Assembly: GCF_014641455.1 (NCBI RefSeq)
Contig: NZ_BMHT01000008.1
Location: forward strand, 62,001-126,000
Origin: Hymenobacter cavernae
GTDB taxonomy: Bacteria > Bacteroidota > Bacteroidia > Cytophagales > Hymenobacteraceae
DNA length: 64,000 nt
Reading direction: 5' to 3'
Shown piece after piece: positions 50,643 to 59,859 of this stretch; position 1 is the first letter of the stretch, and every line of letters begins with the position of its first letter. Below the pieces are notes generated by a model. It saw nothing but the letters and a program-made list of their open reading frames with translations, was not told where the DNA came from and made no database searches. The position numbers and the translations under genes are program-made.

Positions 50643-51113
50643 TTAACCTTCCATAGAAATATCATAAGGCAAGAAGCCTTTCACAGATATATATATTATA
50701 AACATATGATTCTTGTCGTGGACAGTTTCAAACCCTAACTCCCACTCTGCACTCTGTTCTTCGTTATTAAGAGCAGGCACTGAGAGGTAAACGGGCCAAA
50801 ATTCTTTTGTGAAATCTTGGATTGTAAAATCAGGCTTATACTTTCTAATTCGTTCTGTAATAAGGCTCTGTATAGCAGGCACGAGAACAAGATACTCCAT
50901 TTCTACCTGCCGGTAGAACTCTCTTTGCCCGGTTGTTGGTCCTGGTAGATTACCAGTAATACCTAGCTCAATTTCTTGACCAGTCGGCGCAAAAACTCGC
51001 CAGCCTTCAAAGTAACTCTCTTCAGGTTTTTTTGCATCTAAAAGCAACAAGCTTCCAAAATACTCATCTTCTACACGGATGTTTTCACCAAACAAGAAGC
51101 TCCAGACACCCAT
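50643..51113 (-). CDS. Hypothetical protein, AT-rich
   Basis: A 156-residue soluble protein of unknown family. It has strand-rich blocks (EDEYFGSLLLLDAKKPEESYFEGWRVFAPTGQEIELGITG; MEYLVLVPAIQSLITERI; NHMFIIYISVKGFLPYDISMEG). GC is low against the neighbours. The stop lies 13 nt from the AraC start, so it is the first gene of that run or a later insertion. Its layout resembles immunity-type or SMI1-style accessory proteins, but no such motif is certain. Confidence 0.65.
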   Translation of the reverse strand: MGVWSFLFGENIRVEDEYFGSLLLLDAKKPEESYFEGWRVFAPTGQEIELGITGNLPGPTTGQREFYRQVEMEYLVLVPAIQSLITERIRKYKPDFTIQDFTKEFWPVYLSVPALNNEEQSAEWELGFETVHDKNHMFIIYISVKGFLPYDISMEG

Positions 51114-51232
51114 ACTTTATTATTAATTTCAATAGCTAGGTCTAATGTACAGCAAAGCTAGGGTCTGTGAAAGCACATACCTAGCTTGAAGCAACCTAGC
51201 CCTATCTCGTTTGATTTACATAACTTCGGGTT

Positions 51233-52135
51233 ATGCCAAAGACCCAGACCCTCGAAGACTTCTACAAGCACAAGATCCATTGGATGCCCGAAAACCTTCA
51301 ACAGGACATCGGGCACTTCAACGTATTTCGGCTCGATGACTACGTGGGACCGAACGCCTGCGCGCTGCCCTACAGCCGCAAAGACTTTTACAAGATAACC
51401 CTCGTTACCGGGCACAACAAGTACCACTACGCCGACAAAACGGTAGAGATAAACGGCAATGCGCTGCTGTTTGCTAACCCATTGGTGCCTTATCATTGGG
51501 AGCCTCTCGACGATAATCAAACCGGGTACTTCTGCATCTTCACCGAAGCCTTTCTGCAACGACACATGACGGTGCTGCCCCAGGATCTGCCGGTGTTTAA
51601 GCCCGGTGGTCAGCCCGTTTATTTCCTGAACGATGAGCAGCTAGCTACCACGAAGCAGCTATTCGAAAAGATCTTTGCGGAAATAGATTCCGATTACGCT
51701 TTCAAATACGACTTGCTACGCGCCTACGTCTTTGAGCTGGTACACGGTGCTATAAAGCTGCAACCCGCCTCCACCCTTTACCACGATAGCAACGCCGCTA
51801 CGCGCATTGCGTCGCTATTCACAGAACTACTAGAGCGCCAATTTCCGATTGAGCTGCCGGGCCAGCAAGTAAAACTGCGCAATGCTAATGCCTTTGCCGC
51901 CCAGCTCGCCGTGCACGTCAACCATCTGAACCGGGCACTGAAGGATGTAACCGGCAAAACTACCACCCAGCTCATTGCAGAACGGCTCGTGCAGGAGGCC
52001 CACGCCCTGCTCAAACACACTGCCTGGAACGTGGCCGAAATTAGCTACTCCCTGGGGTTTGAAGAGCCGGCTCACTTCAGCAACTTCTTCAGGAAACACG
52101 CGGGCACTGCGCCTTCCACCATGCGCGTTGTTTGA
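51233..52135 (+). CDS. AraC family transcriptional regulator
   Basis: A 300-residue regulator with an N-terminal cupin-like ligand domain (YSRKDFYKITLVTGHNKYHYADKTVEINGNALLFANPLVPYHWEP) and a C-terminal AraC HTH domain (NANAFAAQLAVHVNHLNRALKDVTGKTTTQLIAERL; NVAEISYSLGFEEPAHFSNFFRKHAG). It lies directly upstream of three same-strand SDR genes, 81 nt before the first, and likely regulates them. Confidence 0.9.
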   Translation: MPKTQTLEDFYKHKIHWMPENLQQDIGHFNVFRLDDYVGPNACALPYSRKDFYKITLVTGHNKYHYADKTVEINGNALLFANPLVPYHWEPLDDNQTGYFCIFTEAFLQRHMTVLPQDLPVFKPGGQPVYFLNDEQLATTKQLFEKIFAEIDSDYAFKYDLLRAYVFELVHGAIKLQPASTLYHDSNAATRIASLFTELLERQFPIELPGQQVKLRNANAFAAQLAVHVNHLNRALKDVTGKTTTQLIAERLVQEAHALLKHTAWNVAEISYSLGFEEPAHFSNFFRKHAGTAPSTMRVV

Positions 52136-52216
52136 TTTTCGCAAGTATCTGTTTGAACCGGGCAAGCTCCTAGCCTTTGATGGGTTCTAGTTTTGCACTG
52201 TACAAACAGAGCAACG

Positions 52217-53056
52217 ATGAACAACCCCAAAATCTGGTTTATTACTGGTGCCTCTCAAGGCCTAGGGCTTTCGTTGGTAAAGCGCCTTCTGAGCGAAGGC
52301 CACCAAGTAGCCGCCACCTCCCGCAACCTAGCTAGCCTCGCGCAAGCCGTCGACACCACCTCTCCTGCTTTCCTGCCCCTGCAAGTTGACCTAGCTGATG
52401 AGGCGAGCGTGCAGCAAGGCATCGAACAAGCCATCAGCACCTTCGGGCGCTTAGATGTAGTCGTGAACAACGCTGGCTACGGCATTGGCGGCAGCATCGA
52501 AGAGCTAACTGACGCCGAAACCCGGCAAGCTTTTGACGTGAATGTGTTTGGGGCGCTGAACGTCATCCGGAAAGTACTACCGCATTTACGTGAAGCTGGT
52601 GCCGGCCACATCATCAACATTTCGTCTATAGCGGGCATTGCAGGAGCGACGGGTTGGGCGATTTACGCGGCTACAAAATCTGCAATGATAGCCTTCTCGG
52701 AAGTGCTAGCCCACGATGTGGCGAATTTCGGCATTAAGGTCACGGTGGTGGAGCCGGGCGCTTTCCGCACTAATTTCCTAACGACTGAGTCATTGAGCCT
52801 AGCTCAGCAGCCCATTGAGGCGTACCAAGCGGTGCAGGCTTCGCACGAGAAGTACCTGCAAATGAACGGCACCCAAGCCGGCGACCCGGACAAAGCCGCC
52901 GCGGCCATCATCCAGCTAGCTGCCGAAACCAACCCGCCTATTAATCTGCTCCTCGGCCAAGACGCCTACCAACGCGCCTTACACAAACTCGACACTCTCC
53001 AGCAAGAATTCCAAACCTGGCAACCGCTCACGGCCTCTACAGGCTTCGATGCTTAA
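52217..53056 (+). CDS. SDR family oxidoreductase (tandem copy 1)
   Basis: A 279-residue SDR with IWFITGASQGLGLSLVKRLL (cofactor motif), VVVNNAGYGIGGSIEELTDAETRQAFDVNVFG, the catalytic ISSIAG and YAATKSAM (YxxxK), and a long C-terminal part (GAFRTNFLTTESLSLAQQ, INLLLGQDAYQRAL). It is very similar in layout to the next two genes, which begin with the same KIWF(I/V)TGAS motif, so they are local duplicates. Substrate unknown. Start at the ATG at 52217. Confidence 0.92.
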   Translation: MNNPKIWFITGASQGLGLSLVKRLLSEGHQVAATSRNLASLAQAVDTTSPAFLPLQVDLADEASVQQGIEQAISTFGRLDVVVNNAGYGIGGSIEELTDAETRQAFDVNVFGALNVIRKVLPHLREAGAGHIINISSIAGIAGATGWAIYAATKSAMIAFSEVLAHDVANFGIKVTVVEPGAFRTNFLTTESLSLAQQPIEAYQAVQASHEKYLQMNGTQAGDPDKAAAAIIQLAAETNPPINLLLGQDAYQRALHKLDTLQQEFQTWQPLTASTGFDA

Positions 53057-53336
53057 AACCCAGTGGGGCATCTAGGGGTGAGGTTATGAAGAAGTAGTTG
53101 GAGGTAACACAAAATTCACGCGTTGGTATCAAGCAAATGCCTATGTTGTTCGTCTACTAAGTAGCGTGGCACAATCAAATGGTGTGCTGCGTCAGCCGTT
53201 CAACGAGCCATAAGCTCAGCAGTGCATCTGCTCGCCCTCCCGATACGTCAACCTTCTACCTCAACTATTATGCTCTATTTATTTGCCCAACTAGCGCTAA
53301 GCGACTCCCTTTCCTACTCGCAAGATCTTTCATTCG

Positions 53337-54185
53337 ATGACTACCAAGAAGATTTGGTTCGTGACCGGCGCCTCCAAGGGCCTAGGTCTGACCCTGGTTC
53401 AACAGCTACTAACCGCCGGCTACGTAGTAGCGGCTACTTCTCGCAATGTGGAGGAGCTAAAACGCGCTGTGCCGCTTAACACCAATCAATTCTTGCCCTT
53501 GCACATGGACCTCGGCAACGAGGCCAGCGTGCGGCAAGCCCTAGAAACAACCATCCGCACCCTAGGTGGGCTGGATGTGGTGGTGAATAATGCTGGCTAC
53601 GGCCAGGTTGGTGCGCTGGAAGAACTATCGAACCAGGAAGCGCGCAACAACTTTGAGGTGAATGTGTTCGGTATGCTGAACGTGATACGTGAAGCGACGC
53701 CGCACCTGCGCCAACAAGGCGCGGGGCACGTGTTTAACATCTCCTCCATTGGCGGTTTCACGGGTGCATTCCCCGGCTGGGGCATCTACTGCGCCACCAA
53801 GTTCGCCGTGGCGGGCCTCACGGAATCGTATGCCGCTGAAGTGAAACCATTTGGCGTGAATGCCACGGTGGTGTACCCCGGCTACTTCCGCACCGAGTTC
53901 CTGTCGGCTGGCTCTATGGGCAAGCCTCAAGCACCCATCGACGCCTACCAGTCCGTGCGCGACTCGCAGGCGATGCACGAAGAGCAGATCAACGGCAACC
54001 AGCCCGGCGACCCGCAAAAAGCAGCTGCACTTCTGATTCAGGTAAGCGAAGCCGAAAACCCACCTGTGCATTTGTTCCTAGGTGAGGACGCCTACCAGAC
54101 AGCCGAACAAAAAATTGCGACCGTGCAGCACGAGATGCAGCAGTGGCAGGAACCCGCTACAGCTACTGGCTTTGTGGAAGCATAA
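53337..54185 (+). CDS. SDR family oxidoreductase (tandem copy 2)
   Basis: A 282-residue SDR: KIWFVTGASKGLGLTLVQQLL, LDVVVNNAGYGQVGALEELSNQEARNNFEVNVFG, ISSIGGFTGAFPGW, YCATKFAVAGLTE (YxxxK) and a C-terminal HLFLGEDAYQTAEQ. Separated from copy 1 by 280 nt that hold a scrap of a GTGGGGC repeat and no gene. Close paralogue of copies 1 and 3. NAD(P)-dependent reductase or dehydrogenase by family; substrate unknown. Confidence 0.92.
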   Translation: MTTKKIWFVTGASKGLGLTLVQQLLTAGYVVAATSRNVEELKRAVPLNTNQFLPLHMDLGNEASVRQALETTIRTLGGLDVVVNNAGYGQVGALEELSNQEARNNFEVNVFGMLNVIREATPHLRQQGAGHVFNISSIGGFTGAFPGWGIYCATKFAVAGLTESYAAEVKPFGVNATVVYPGYFRTEFLSAGSMGKPQAPIDAYQSVRDSQAMHEEQINGNQPGDPQKAAALLIQVSEAENPPVHLFLGEDAYQTAEQKIATVQHEMQQWQEPATATGFVEA

Positions 54186-54315
54186 CCTAGGCCTAGGCGA
54201 TTAAAGCGCCTTCCGTAGCCTGACACAGCTTTCTGACGTCCTGAAGAACGAAACCTAGCCCCAAACCATTCGGTCTGTTTTGGCGTCTTACTGCATTATT
54301 TCACACGACCTACTC

Positions 54316-55152
54316 ATGCCTGAAACACAAAAAATCTGGTTTATAACCGGCGCCTCAACCGGCCTAGGCGAAGCCCTGGCTACCCTGCTGCTCGAAAAAG
54401 GAGACAAAGTGGTAGCTACCTTCCGCCAGCCCGAGCAAGTGGCTGCCTTCACCCAAAAAGCCCCCGGACAAAGCCTAGGTGTACTGGCCGACGTCACCAA
54501 TGCCGAGCACGTAACGGCTGCCGTGCAGCAAGCGCTCGACACCTTTGGCCACCTCGACGTGATAGTGAACAATGCGGGCTACGGTTCGCTAGGCAGCATT
54601 GAGGAAATTACAGAAGAGGAAACGCAGCGTCAGTTCGACGTGAACGTGTTTGGGCCACTGCGTCTCGTTCGGGCCGTGCTGCCGCACCTACGGGCCCAGA
54701 AGTCGGGCCATATTCTGAATATCAGCTCCGTGGGTGGGCTGATCGGCATGGCGCACGCGGGTATCTACAACAGCTCGAAATTTGCGCTGGAAGGCTTAGG
54801 CGAGTCGCTGGCCGCGCAGCTCAAACCTCTAGGTATTCACGTCACCAACGTGGAGCCCGGCCCGTTCCGCACCAATTGGGCGGGTCCCTCGGCTACCTAC
54901 ACCGATACAAAGATTGCTGACTACGCCAGCACTGTGGGCGAAGGCTTGAAAGCCTCACTGGGCCGCAGCGGAAACCAGACCGGCGACCCGGTGAAGGCCG
55001 CCGAAGCTATGTACCAGCTCGTGCGCTTGCCCAATCCACCCATGCGCTTGCTGCTCGGTGGCTTCGCCTACCAGATGACTCGCCAGAAGCTCCAGGCCAT
55101 GCTGAAAGAAATCGACGACTTCGCTTACCTAGGCGAGCCGACTGATTTTTAG
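54316..55152 (+). CDS. SDR family oxidoreductase (tandem copy 3)
   Basis: A 278-residue SDR: KIWFITGASTGLGEALATLLL, VIVNNAGYGSLGSIEEITEEETQRQFDVNVFG, ISSVGGLIGMAHAG, YNSSKFALEGLGE (YxxxK) and MRLLLGGFAYQMTRQ near the end. An in-frame ATG-like start upstream is possible, but the ATG at 54316 puts the cofactor motif at residue 8 as in the others. Followed by a strong bidirectional terminator, so it closes the AraC-SDR unit. Confidence 0.92.
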   Translation: MPETQKIWFITGASTGLGEALATLLLEKGDKVVATFRQPEQVAAFTQKAPGQSLGVLADVTNAEHVTAAVQQALDTFGHLDVIVNNAGYGSLGSIEEITEEETQRQFDVNVFGPLRLVRAVLPHLRAQKSGHILNISSVGGLIGMAHAGIYNSSKFALEGLGESLAAQLKPLGIHVTNVEPGPFRTNWAGPSATYTDTKIADYASTVGEGLKASLGRSGNQTGDPVKAAEAMYQLVRLPNPPMRLLLGGFAYQMTRQKLQAMLKEIDDFAYLGEPTDF

Positions 55153-55187
55153 AATTGCTTTTCGAGGTTCTAAGTCGCTACAAAAGA

Positions 55188-55224
55188 AAAGCCCGCCGCT
55201 GAGACTCAGCGGCGGGCTTTTTAG
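55188..55224. terminator. Bidirectional terminator
   Basis: AAAGCCCGCCGCTGAG and CTCAGCGGCGGGCTTT form a 16-bp perfect stem, flanked by AAAAG on the left and TTAG on the right. It serves the convergent SDR and deoxyhypusine synthase genes. Confidence 0.92.
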
Positions 55225-55242
55225 TTATATAACCTAGGCTAC

Positions 55243-56214
55243 TTATTGCCCAAGCACTATCGCGAAAATCAGCGGCGCAACAATCGTGGCGTCCGATTCG
55301 ATGATGAACTTCGGCGTGTTCTCCCCTAGCTTACCCCACGTGATTTTCTCGTTGGGCACGGCGCCGGAGTAGCTGCCGTAGCTGGTAGTCGAATCCGAAA
55401 TCTGGGCGAAGTAGCCCCATAGCGGTACGCCGTGACGACCTAGGTCTTGGTGCAACATCGGCACTACGCAGATCGGGAAGTCGCCGGCAATACCGCCACC
55501 AATCTGGAAGAAGCCCACAGTGCTGTCGTGCGTGGCTTGTTCGGTGTACCAATCGGCCAGATACATCATGTACTGGATGCCCGTCTTCATGGTGTGCACG
55601 TTCTTGATGTCGCCTGAGATTACGTGGCCCGCGTATATGTTGCCGAGCGTGGAATCTTCCCAGCCGGGGCACACGATGGGTAGGTTTTTCTCAGCGGCAG
55701 CCAGCATCCACGAGTTCTTGGGATCAATCTGGTAGTACTGCTCCAGCTCGCCCGAGTTCAGGATCTGGTAGAAGAATTCGTGCGGAAAGTAGGCTTCACC
55801 GGCTTGGTCGGCTTGCTCCCAGAACTTCAGCACCGTGTGCTCGATACGACGCATGGCTTCCTCTTCCGGAATGCAGGTGTCAGTCACGCGGTTCATGTGG
55901 CGCTTGAGCAGGGCGTGCTCGTCGGCGGGCGTCAGGTCGCGGTAGTTCGGTACTCGCTCGTAGAAGTCGTGCGCCACCAGGTTGAAGATGTCTTCTTCCA
56001 GGTTAGCGCCCGTGCAGCTGATGATATGTACTTTATCTTGACGAATTAGCTCGGCCAGCTGAATACCCATTTCGGCCGTGCTCATGGCACCGGCTAGGGT
56101 AATCATCATTTTACCACCTTCCGCGAGGTGCTTGTTGTAGCCTTCGGCCGCGTCGATGAGGGCAGCGGCGTTGAAGTGGCGGTAGTGGTGCTTCAGGAAG
56201 TTCGTGATTTGCAT
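55243..56214 (-). CDS. Deoxyhypusine synthase family protein
   Basis: A 323-residue NAD-dependent enzyme of the deoxyhypusine synthase fold. Marks: MMITLAGAMSTAEMG, IISCTGANLEEDIFNLVAHD (NAD site), IVCPGWEDSTLGNI, GFFQIGGGIAGDFPICVVPML and the C-terminal EKITWGKL with the catalytic lysine at K295 (equivalent to the Lys that takes the aminobutyl group), then ESDATIVAPLIFAIVL. In eukaryotes it modifies eIF5A; bacteria lack eIF5A, and bacterial homologues can make homospermidine from polyamines. The substrate here is therefore uncertain. Confidence 0.9.
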   Translation of the reverse strand: MQITNFLKHHYRHFNAAALIDAAEGYNKHLAEGGKMMITLAGAMSTAEMGIQLAELIRQDKVHIISCTGANLEEDIFNLVAHDFYERVPNYRDLTPADEHALLKRHMNRVTDTCIPEEEAMRRIEHTVLKFWEQADQAGEAYFPHEFFYQILNSGELEQYYQIDPKNSWMLAAAEKNLPIVCPGWEDSTLGNIYAGHVISGDIKNVHTMKTGIQYMMYLADWYTEQATHDSTVGFFQIGGGIAGDFPICVVPMLHQDLGRHGVPLWGYFAQISDSTTSYGSYSGAVPNEKITWGKLGENTPKFIIESDATIVAPLIFAIVLGQ

Positions 56215-56346
56215 CGACTCGTTGTTCTATTGATGGGTGTGCGGATTATAATCAATTAGTAGCCCTAAATCGTTCATTGTTTGCTCTCTATACTAGAGAT
56301 TATGCATAATGAACAATTCAGCCTAGGTTGCTTACCAAACAGCTCG

Positions 56347-56886
56347 TTAAGACGGCTGCTCAATCATGAGGTTGTGATTGGTGTAGATGCAGATGTCGGC
56401 CGCAATGTGCAAGGCATCTTCCACCATTTGGCGGGCCGTGAGGTGCGGCGCGTGCTTTTTGAGGGCTAGGGCCGCGGCTTGGGCGTACATGGCGCCGGAA
56501 CCGATAGCGGCTACGTCGGAGTCAGGTTCGAGCACGTCGCCGGAGCCGGCAATGATGAGCAGCTCGTCTTTGTCGCAGACCACCATCATGGCTTCCAGCT
56601 TGCGCAGGTATTGGTCTTTGCGCCACTCTTTGGCTAGCTCGATGGCCGCGCGCCGGAGCTGACCGCCGTAGCCGGAAAGCTTCTCCTCAAACTTATCGAG
56701 CAGCATAAAGGCATCGGCTGTGGAGCCGGCAAAACCCGTCACGACTTTGCCGTTTTGCAGCTTGCGCACTTTGCGTACATTGCTCTTGGCCACATGCTTA
56801 TCCATCGTGGCCTGACCGTCGGCACCGAGGGCAATTTCCCCGTTGTGGCGCACGCCAAGAACGGTTGTTGAGCGTATTTTCATCAT
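56347..56886 (-). CDS. hslV: HslV (ClpQ) ATP-dependent protease peptidase subunit
   Basis: Proteasome-like peptidase that works with the HslU ATPase. The 179-residue protein begins MMKIRSTTVLGV, so after removal of six residues the N-terminal nucleophile is T7; conserved LGADGQATM, VRKLQNGKVVTGFAGSTADAF and GSGAMYAQAAALAL follow. An ATG one codon later is also possible. The usual partner hslU is not adjacent: the neighbours are deoxyhypusine synthase and a TonB receptor. A long repeat-rich spacer lies upstream. Confidence 0.94.
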   Translation of the reverse strand: MMKIRSTTVLGVRHNGEIALGADGQATMDKHVAKSNVRKVRKLQNGKVVTGFAGSTADAFMLLDKFEEKLSGYGGQLRRAAIELAKEWRKDQYLRKLEAMMVVCDKDELLIIAGSGDVLEPDSDVAAIGSGAMYAQAAALALKKHAPHLTARQMVEDALHIAADICIYTNHNLMIEQPS

Positions 56887-56890
56887 TTCA

Positions 56891-57040
56891 TTTATCAGTT
56901 AACATTTAACATCTATCAAGTGGCCTTTACAAATCAACCTCTAACGGTTAACAGGTGACCAAGCTAACCCTAAGGCAAGCTCAACCACCTGTTTACGGTC
57001 AGTTGCTAACTGATAAATGGTAACTGGTAAATGTTGAATG
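56891..57040. repeat. Repeat-rich spacer with nested inverted repeats
   Basis: Built of GTTAAC/GTAACTG-type units. TTTATCAGTTAAC (56891) pairs with GCTAACTGATAAA (57005) and, inside, AACAGGTG (56950) pairs with CACCTGTT (56987). A further TGGTAACTGGTAA lies at 57018. It fills the gap between hslV and the TonB receptor end and may act as terminator of the latter. Confidence 0.7.
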
Positions 57041-57041
57041 A

Positions 57042-59618
57042 TCAGAATCGGGCCTGCAATTTAGCAAAGTAAAATCGGCCGTTCGATCCCATCTGCACCG
57101 GATCCCAGGCGCCACCCGTTTCGGTGTACTGCGGATTGAAGAAACTAGGATAGCGGTTGAACAAGTTGGAGCTACCTAGGATGAATTGTAAGTTGTTGGT
57201 TATGGCGTAGTTCAGGGTCAGGTCTGTTGTGATGCGGGTCTTGTATTGATTGGGGTCACCATTCCAATCAATGAGCGTCACTTTATCGAAGCGCACAAAG
57301 CGCAGCAATGTTCCGAAGTGCCCAACCTGGTAATCGAAGGTCAGATTGATCTTCGATGGCGGTGCTGAAGCTTTCACAAACGCCTGTTCGCGGGCACCAA
57401 AGAACTCCTCTTCCCGCCCGGCCAAGCGGCCGGAAGTCCGCACCCGATCGATTTTCAAGTTGTTGAAGTTGGCGGCCAGTGTCGAGTTGAGGCGGCTCGT
57501 ACCTAGGGTCGCGGTGTGGCTCAGCACCACATCAAGGCCCAGCGAGCGGGTGTCGGCAGCATTGGCGAAGAACTGCGCCTGGCCCACATTCAACGCCTGC
57601 AAATCGGTGCCGATAACCGGGTCATCGGCCGAGAATTGCGTGGTAAGCACCACCCGGTCTTTCACTTTGATGTAATAGCCATCAAGCGTTAAGCTCAAGT
57701 TGGAACCGATGCGGCTCGTGATGCCAATGTTAGCGTTGTTCGAGGTTTCCTGCTTTAGGCTCGGAATACCTAGCTTCTGCGTGACGGGGCTATTGTTGCG
57801 GGCCAGTAGTACTTCCACCGGCTGCCCGCCGATAAAGTTGGTGACGGTCGAGTTGAAGTTTATTTGCGCCAAGGAAGGCGCCCGGAAGCCGGTGCTGTAC
57901 GTGCCGCGCACCGTCAGGAAATCGGTCAGGTTGTAGCGCGTGGCTACCTTGTAGTTCAGGGTGCTGCCGAAGTCGCTGTAGTGCTCGTAGCGCAACGCAG
58001 CTCCCAGCAGCCAGCGCACGGTCACGTTCAGCTCCGCATCGGCGTAGATGCCAATATTATCGCGCGTGGCTTTGATGGCATCGCTAGGCTGGAAGCCTGG
58101 AAAACCCTGCGCGCCAGCCGCCTGGCGCAGCGAATCGGGTGTTCCGGCAGGGTCGTAGTTGGCGTAGGAGGTCTCCTCGCCCGCAAACAACGAATACTTT
58201 TCGCGGCGCCACTCGGCTCCGGCAGCCAGATTCAGACCTTCTAATACGGTTTTGTAGTTGCGCGTCAGACCTAGGTTTACTACGTTCTGCTGCAACTGAA
58301 AGCCGCCGGCATCAAACTCTGTGATCCTAGGTCTTTCGCCAAGCGACCTGTTCAGGGAGTTGCGCACGCCGTAGTCAAAGCGGTTGGAACCGAAGTCGTT
58401 GCTCAGGTCTAGGTCCCAGCCGCCCAGGGTTGCGCGCACGCCGGCTACTGCCGACACGTCCCAAATGTCGCTGGTGATAATCGGGTCAAAACCATTGGGG
58501 TAAATGGCCGGCACATTGCGGTCGTCGTCGGCAAAGCGCGTCCAGGCGTAAGCGTCGCCGTGGCGCTTATTACCCCCGCCAAATACATAAATGTGCGCCT
58601 TATCGCTCAGCGCAAACTTAGAGTTCACATACGCCGAGGTGTTGGTCACGCGTGGGTCACCGTACTCACGGCGGAGTCGTCCGTCGGGCGCGGGCACGTT
58701 GGCGCGCTGGGTATGCTCGCGACGGTTGTAGTCAAGGGTAGCATTGATGAAGCTCCCCTTCTCCCCTATCGCGCCGCCGTAGTTGACATTGGCGTTGAAG
58801 TTCCCACCGTCAAAATCTCGATCATCGAAACGGTATTTGGCGTCGTAAGCGCCGTAGTTCACGTTGGCGGTGAGCTCTTTCACCGAGCGTTTCAGCACGA
58901 TATTAATGACGCCGGCAATGGCATCGGAGCCGTATTGCGCCGAGGCCCCGTCGCGCAGAATCTCAATGCGTTCGATAGCCGCCGCCGGAATGACGTTCAG
59001 ATCGGTACCGGTGTTGCCACGGCCGCGCGTGCCAAACAGGTTCACCAGCGCCGATTGGTGCTGGCGCTTGCCGTTCACGAGCACCAGCGTTTGGTCCGGA
59101 CCTAGACCGCGCAGGCTAGCCGGGTCGACGTGGTCGGCGCCGTCGGAGCCCGTTTGGCGGTTGGAGTTGAACGAGGGCGCGACGAATTGCAGCAGCTGAT
59201 TCACATCCAGCTGGCCGGTTTTGGTGGTCACGGTACGCACGTCGATGATGTCAACCGGCGAGGGCGAATCAGTGATGGAGCGGTTCTGGCTGCGCGAGCC
59301 TACGACTTCCACACCACCGAGGCTGGTGCTAGCCTCCGCCAAGCGCACCGTTAGCGAGCCGCCATTGGCGCTTACTTCCTGCGGCGCGAAGCCAATAGAG
59401 CTGACTACCAACCTAGGTTGCGCGGTACGGGCTTTCAGCGTGAAGCGGCCGTCGCCGCCGGTGCCGGTGCCGTTGTTGGTGCCTTTCTCCACCACCGTCG
59501 CTCCGACGAGCGGCCGGCCCGTAGGGTCAAGCACTTGCCCGGTTAAGACCTGACCTTGCCCCCAGGCAGCCACGCTAATCACGCAGCACAAGGGTGCTAG
59601 TAGTAAATGTTTGTTCAT
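57042..59618 (-). CDS. TonB-dependent receptor
   Basis: An 858-residue outer-membrane receptor: signal peptide (LLLAPLCCVISVAAWGQ), carboxypeptidase-regulatory-like domain (LTGQVLDPTGRPLVGATVVEKGTNNGTGTGGDGRF), plug domain (LDVNQLLQFVAPSFNSNRQ, GLGPDQTLVLVNGKRQH, IERIEILRDGASAQYGSDAIAGVINIVLK) and a 22-strand barrel ending in the aromatic FYFAKLQARF. No SusD-like gene is beside it, so it is probably not a polysaccharide system; iron-chelate or other small-molecule uptake is possible. Substrate unknown. Confidence 0.94.
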   Translation of the reverse strand: MNKHLLLAPLCCVISVAAWGQGQVLTGQVLDPTGRPLVGATVVEKGTNNGTGTGGDGRFTLKARTAQPRLVVSSIGFAPQEVSANGGSLTVRLAEASTSLGGVEVVGSRSQNRSITDSPSPVDIIDVRTVTTKTGQLDVNQLLQFVAPSFNSNRQTGSDGADHVDPASLRGLGPDQTLVLVNGKRQHQSALVNLFGTRGRGNTGTDLNVIPAAAIERIEILRDGASAQYGSDAIAGVINIVLKRSVKELTANVNYGAYDAKYRFDDRDFDGGNFNANVNYGGAIGEKGSFINATLDYNRREHTQRANVPAPDGRLRREYGDPRVTNTSAYVNSKFALSDKAHIYVFGGGNKRHGDAYAWTRFADDDRNVPAIYPNGFDPIITSDIWDVSAVAGVRATLGGWDLDLSNDFGSNRFDYGVRNSLNRSLGERPRITEFDAGGFQLQQNVVNLGLTRNYKTVLEGLNLAAGAEWRREKYSLFAGEETSYANYDPAGTPDSLRQAAGAQGFPGFQPSDAIKATRDNIGIYADAELNVTVRWLLGAALRYEHYSDFGSTLNYKVATRYNLTDFLTVRGTYSTGFRAPSLAQINFNSTVTNFIGGQPVEVLLARNNSPVTQKLGIPSLKQETSNNANIGITSRIGSNLSLTLDGYYIKVKDRVVLTTQFSADDPVIGTDLQALNVGQAQFFANAADTRSLGLDVVLSHTATLGTSRLNSTLAANFNNLKIDRVRTSGRLAGREEEFFGAREQAFVKASAPPSKINLTFDYQVGHFGTLLRFVRFDKVTLIDWNGDPNQYKTRITTDLTLNYAITNNLQFILGSSNLFNRYPSFFNPQYTETGGAWDPVQMGSNGRFYFAKLQARF

Positions 59619-59802
59619 CGTGTCAAAGAATAGTTAGTGGCGTAGTTGTTATGATTTCGATAAGCAAGAGCACTATTATTTCCCAATAAAGCAATAAAAG
59701 CACAGGGTTATCAGAAAGACTACACAGGAGAAACCTAGGTCTGGGTTAGAGCCAGGTTTAATAGCTAGCTCTGATTTGACTTTTCAGAAGTACATGACAA
59801 AC

Positions 59803-59834
59803 AAAAAAGCCAACCCTTACAGGCTGGCTTTTTT
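59803..59834. terminator. Terminator downstream of the E2 gene
   Basis: AAAAAAGCCAACC pairs with GGCTGGCTTTTTT (one mismatch) over a 6-nt loop, with T/A tracts on both sides. It lies 26 nt past the E2 stop on the minus strand and also blocks plus-strand reading. Confidence 0.88.
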
Positions 59835-59859
59835 TTGTAATCACCTTTCGAAGCTAGGC

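Noticed and set aside
58560..59105. Plus-strand open frame (181 codons) inside the TonB receptor
   Set aside because: Antisense to the conserved plug domain; composition typical of a shadow.
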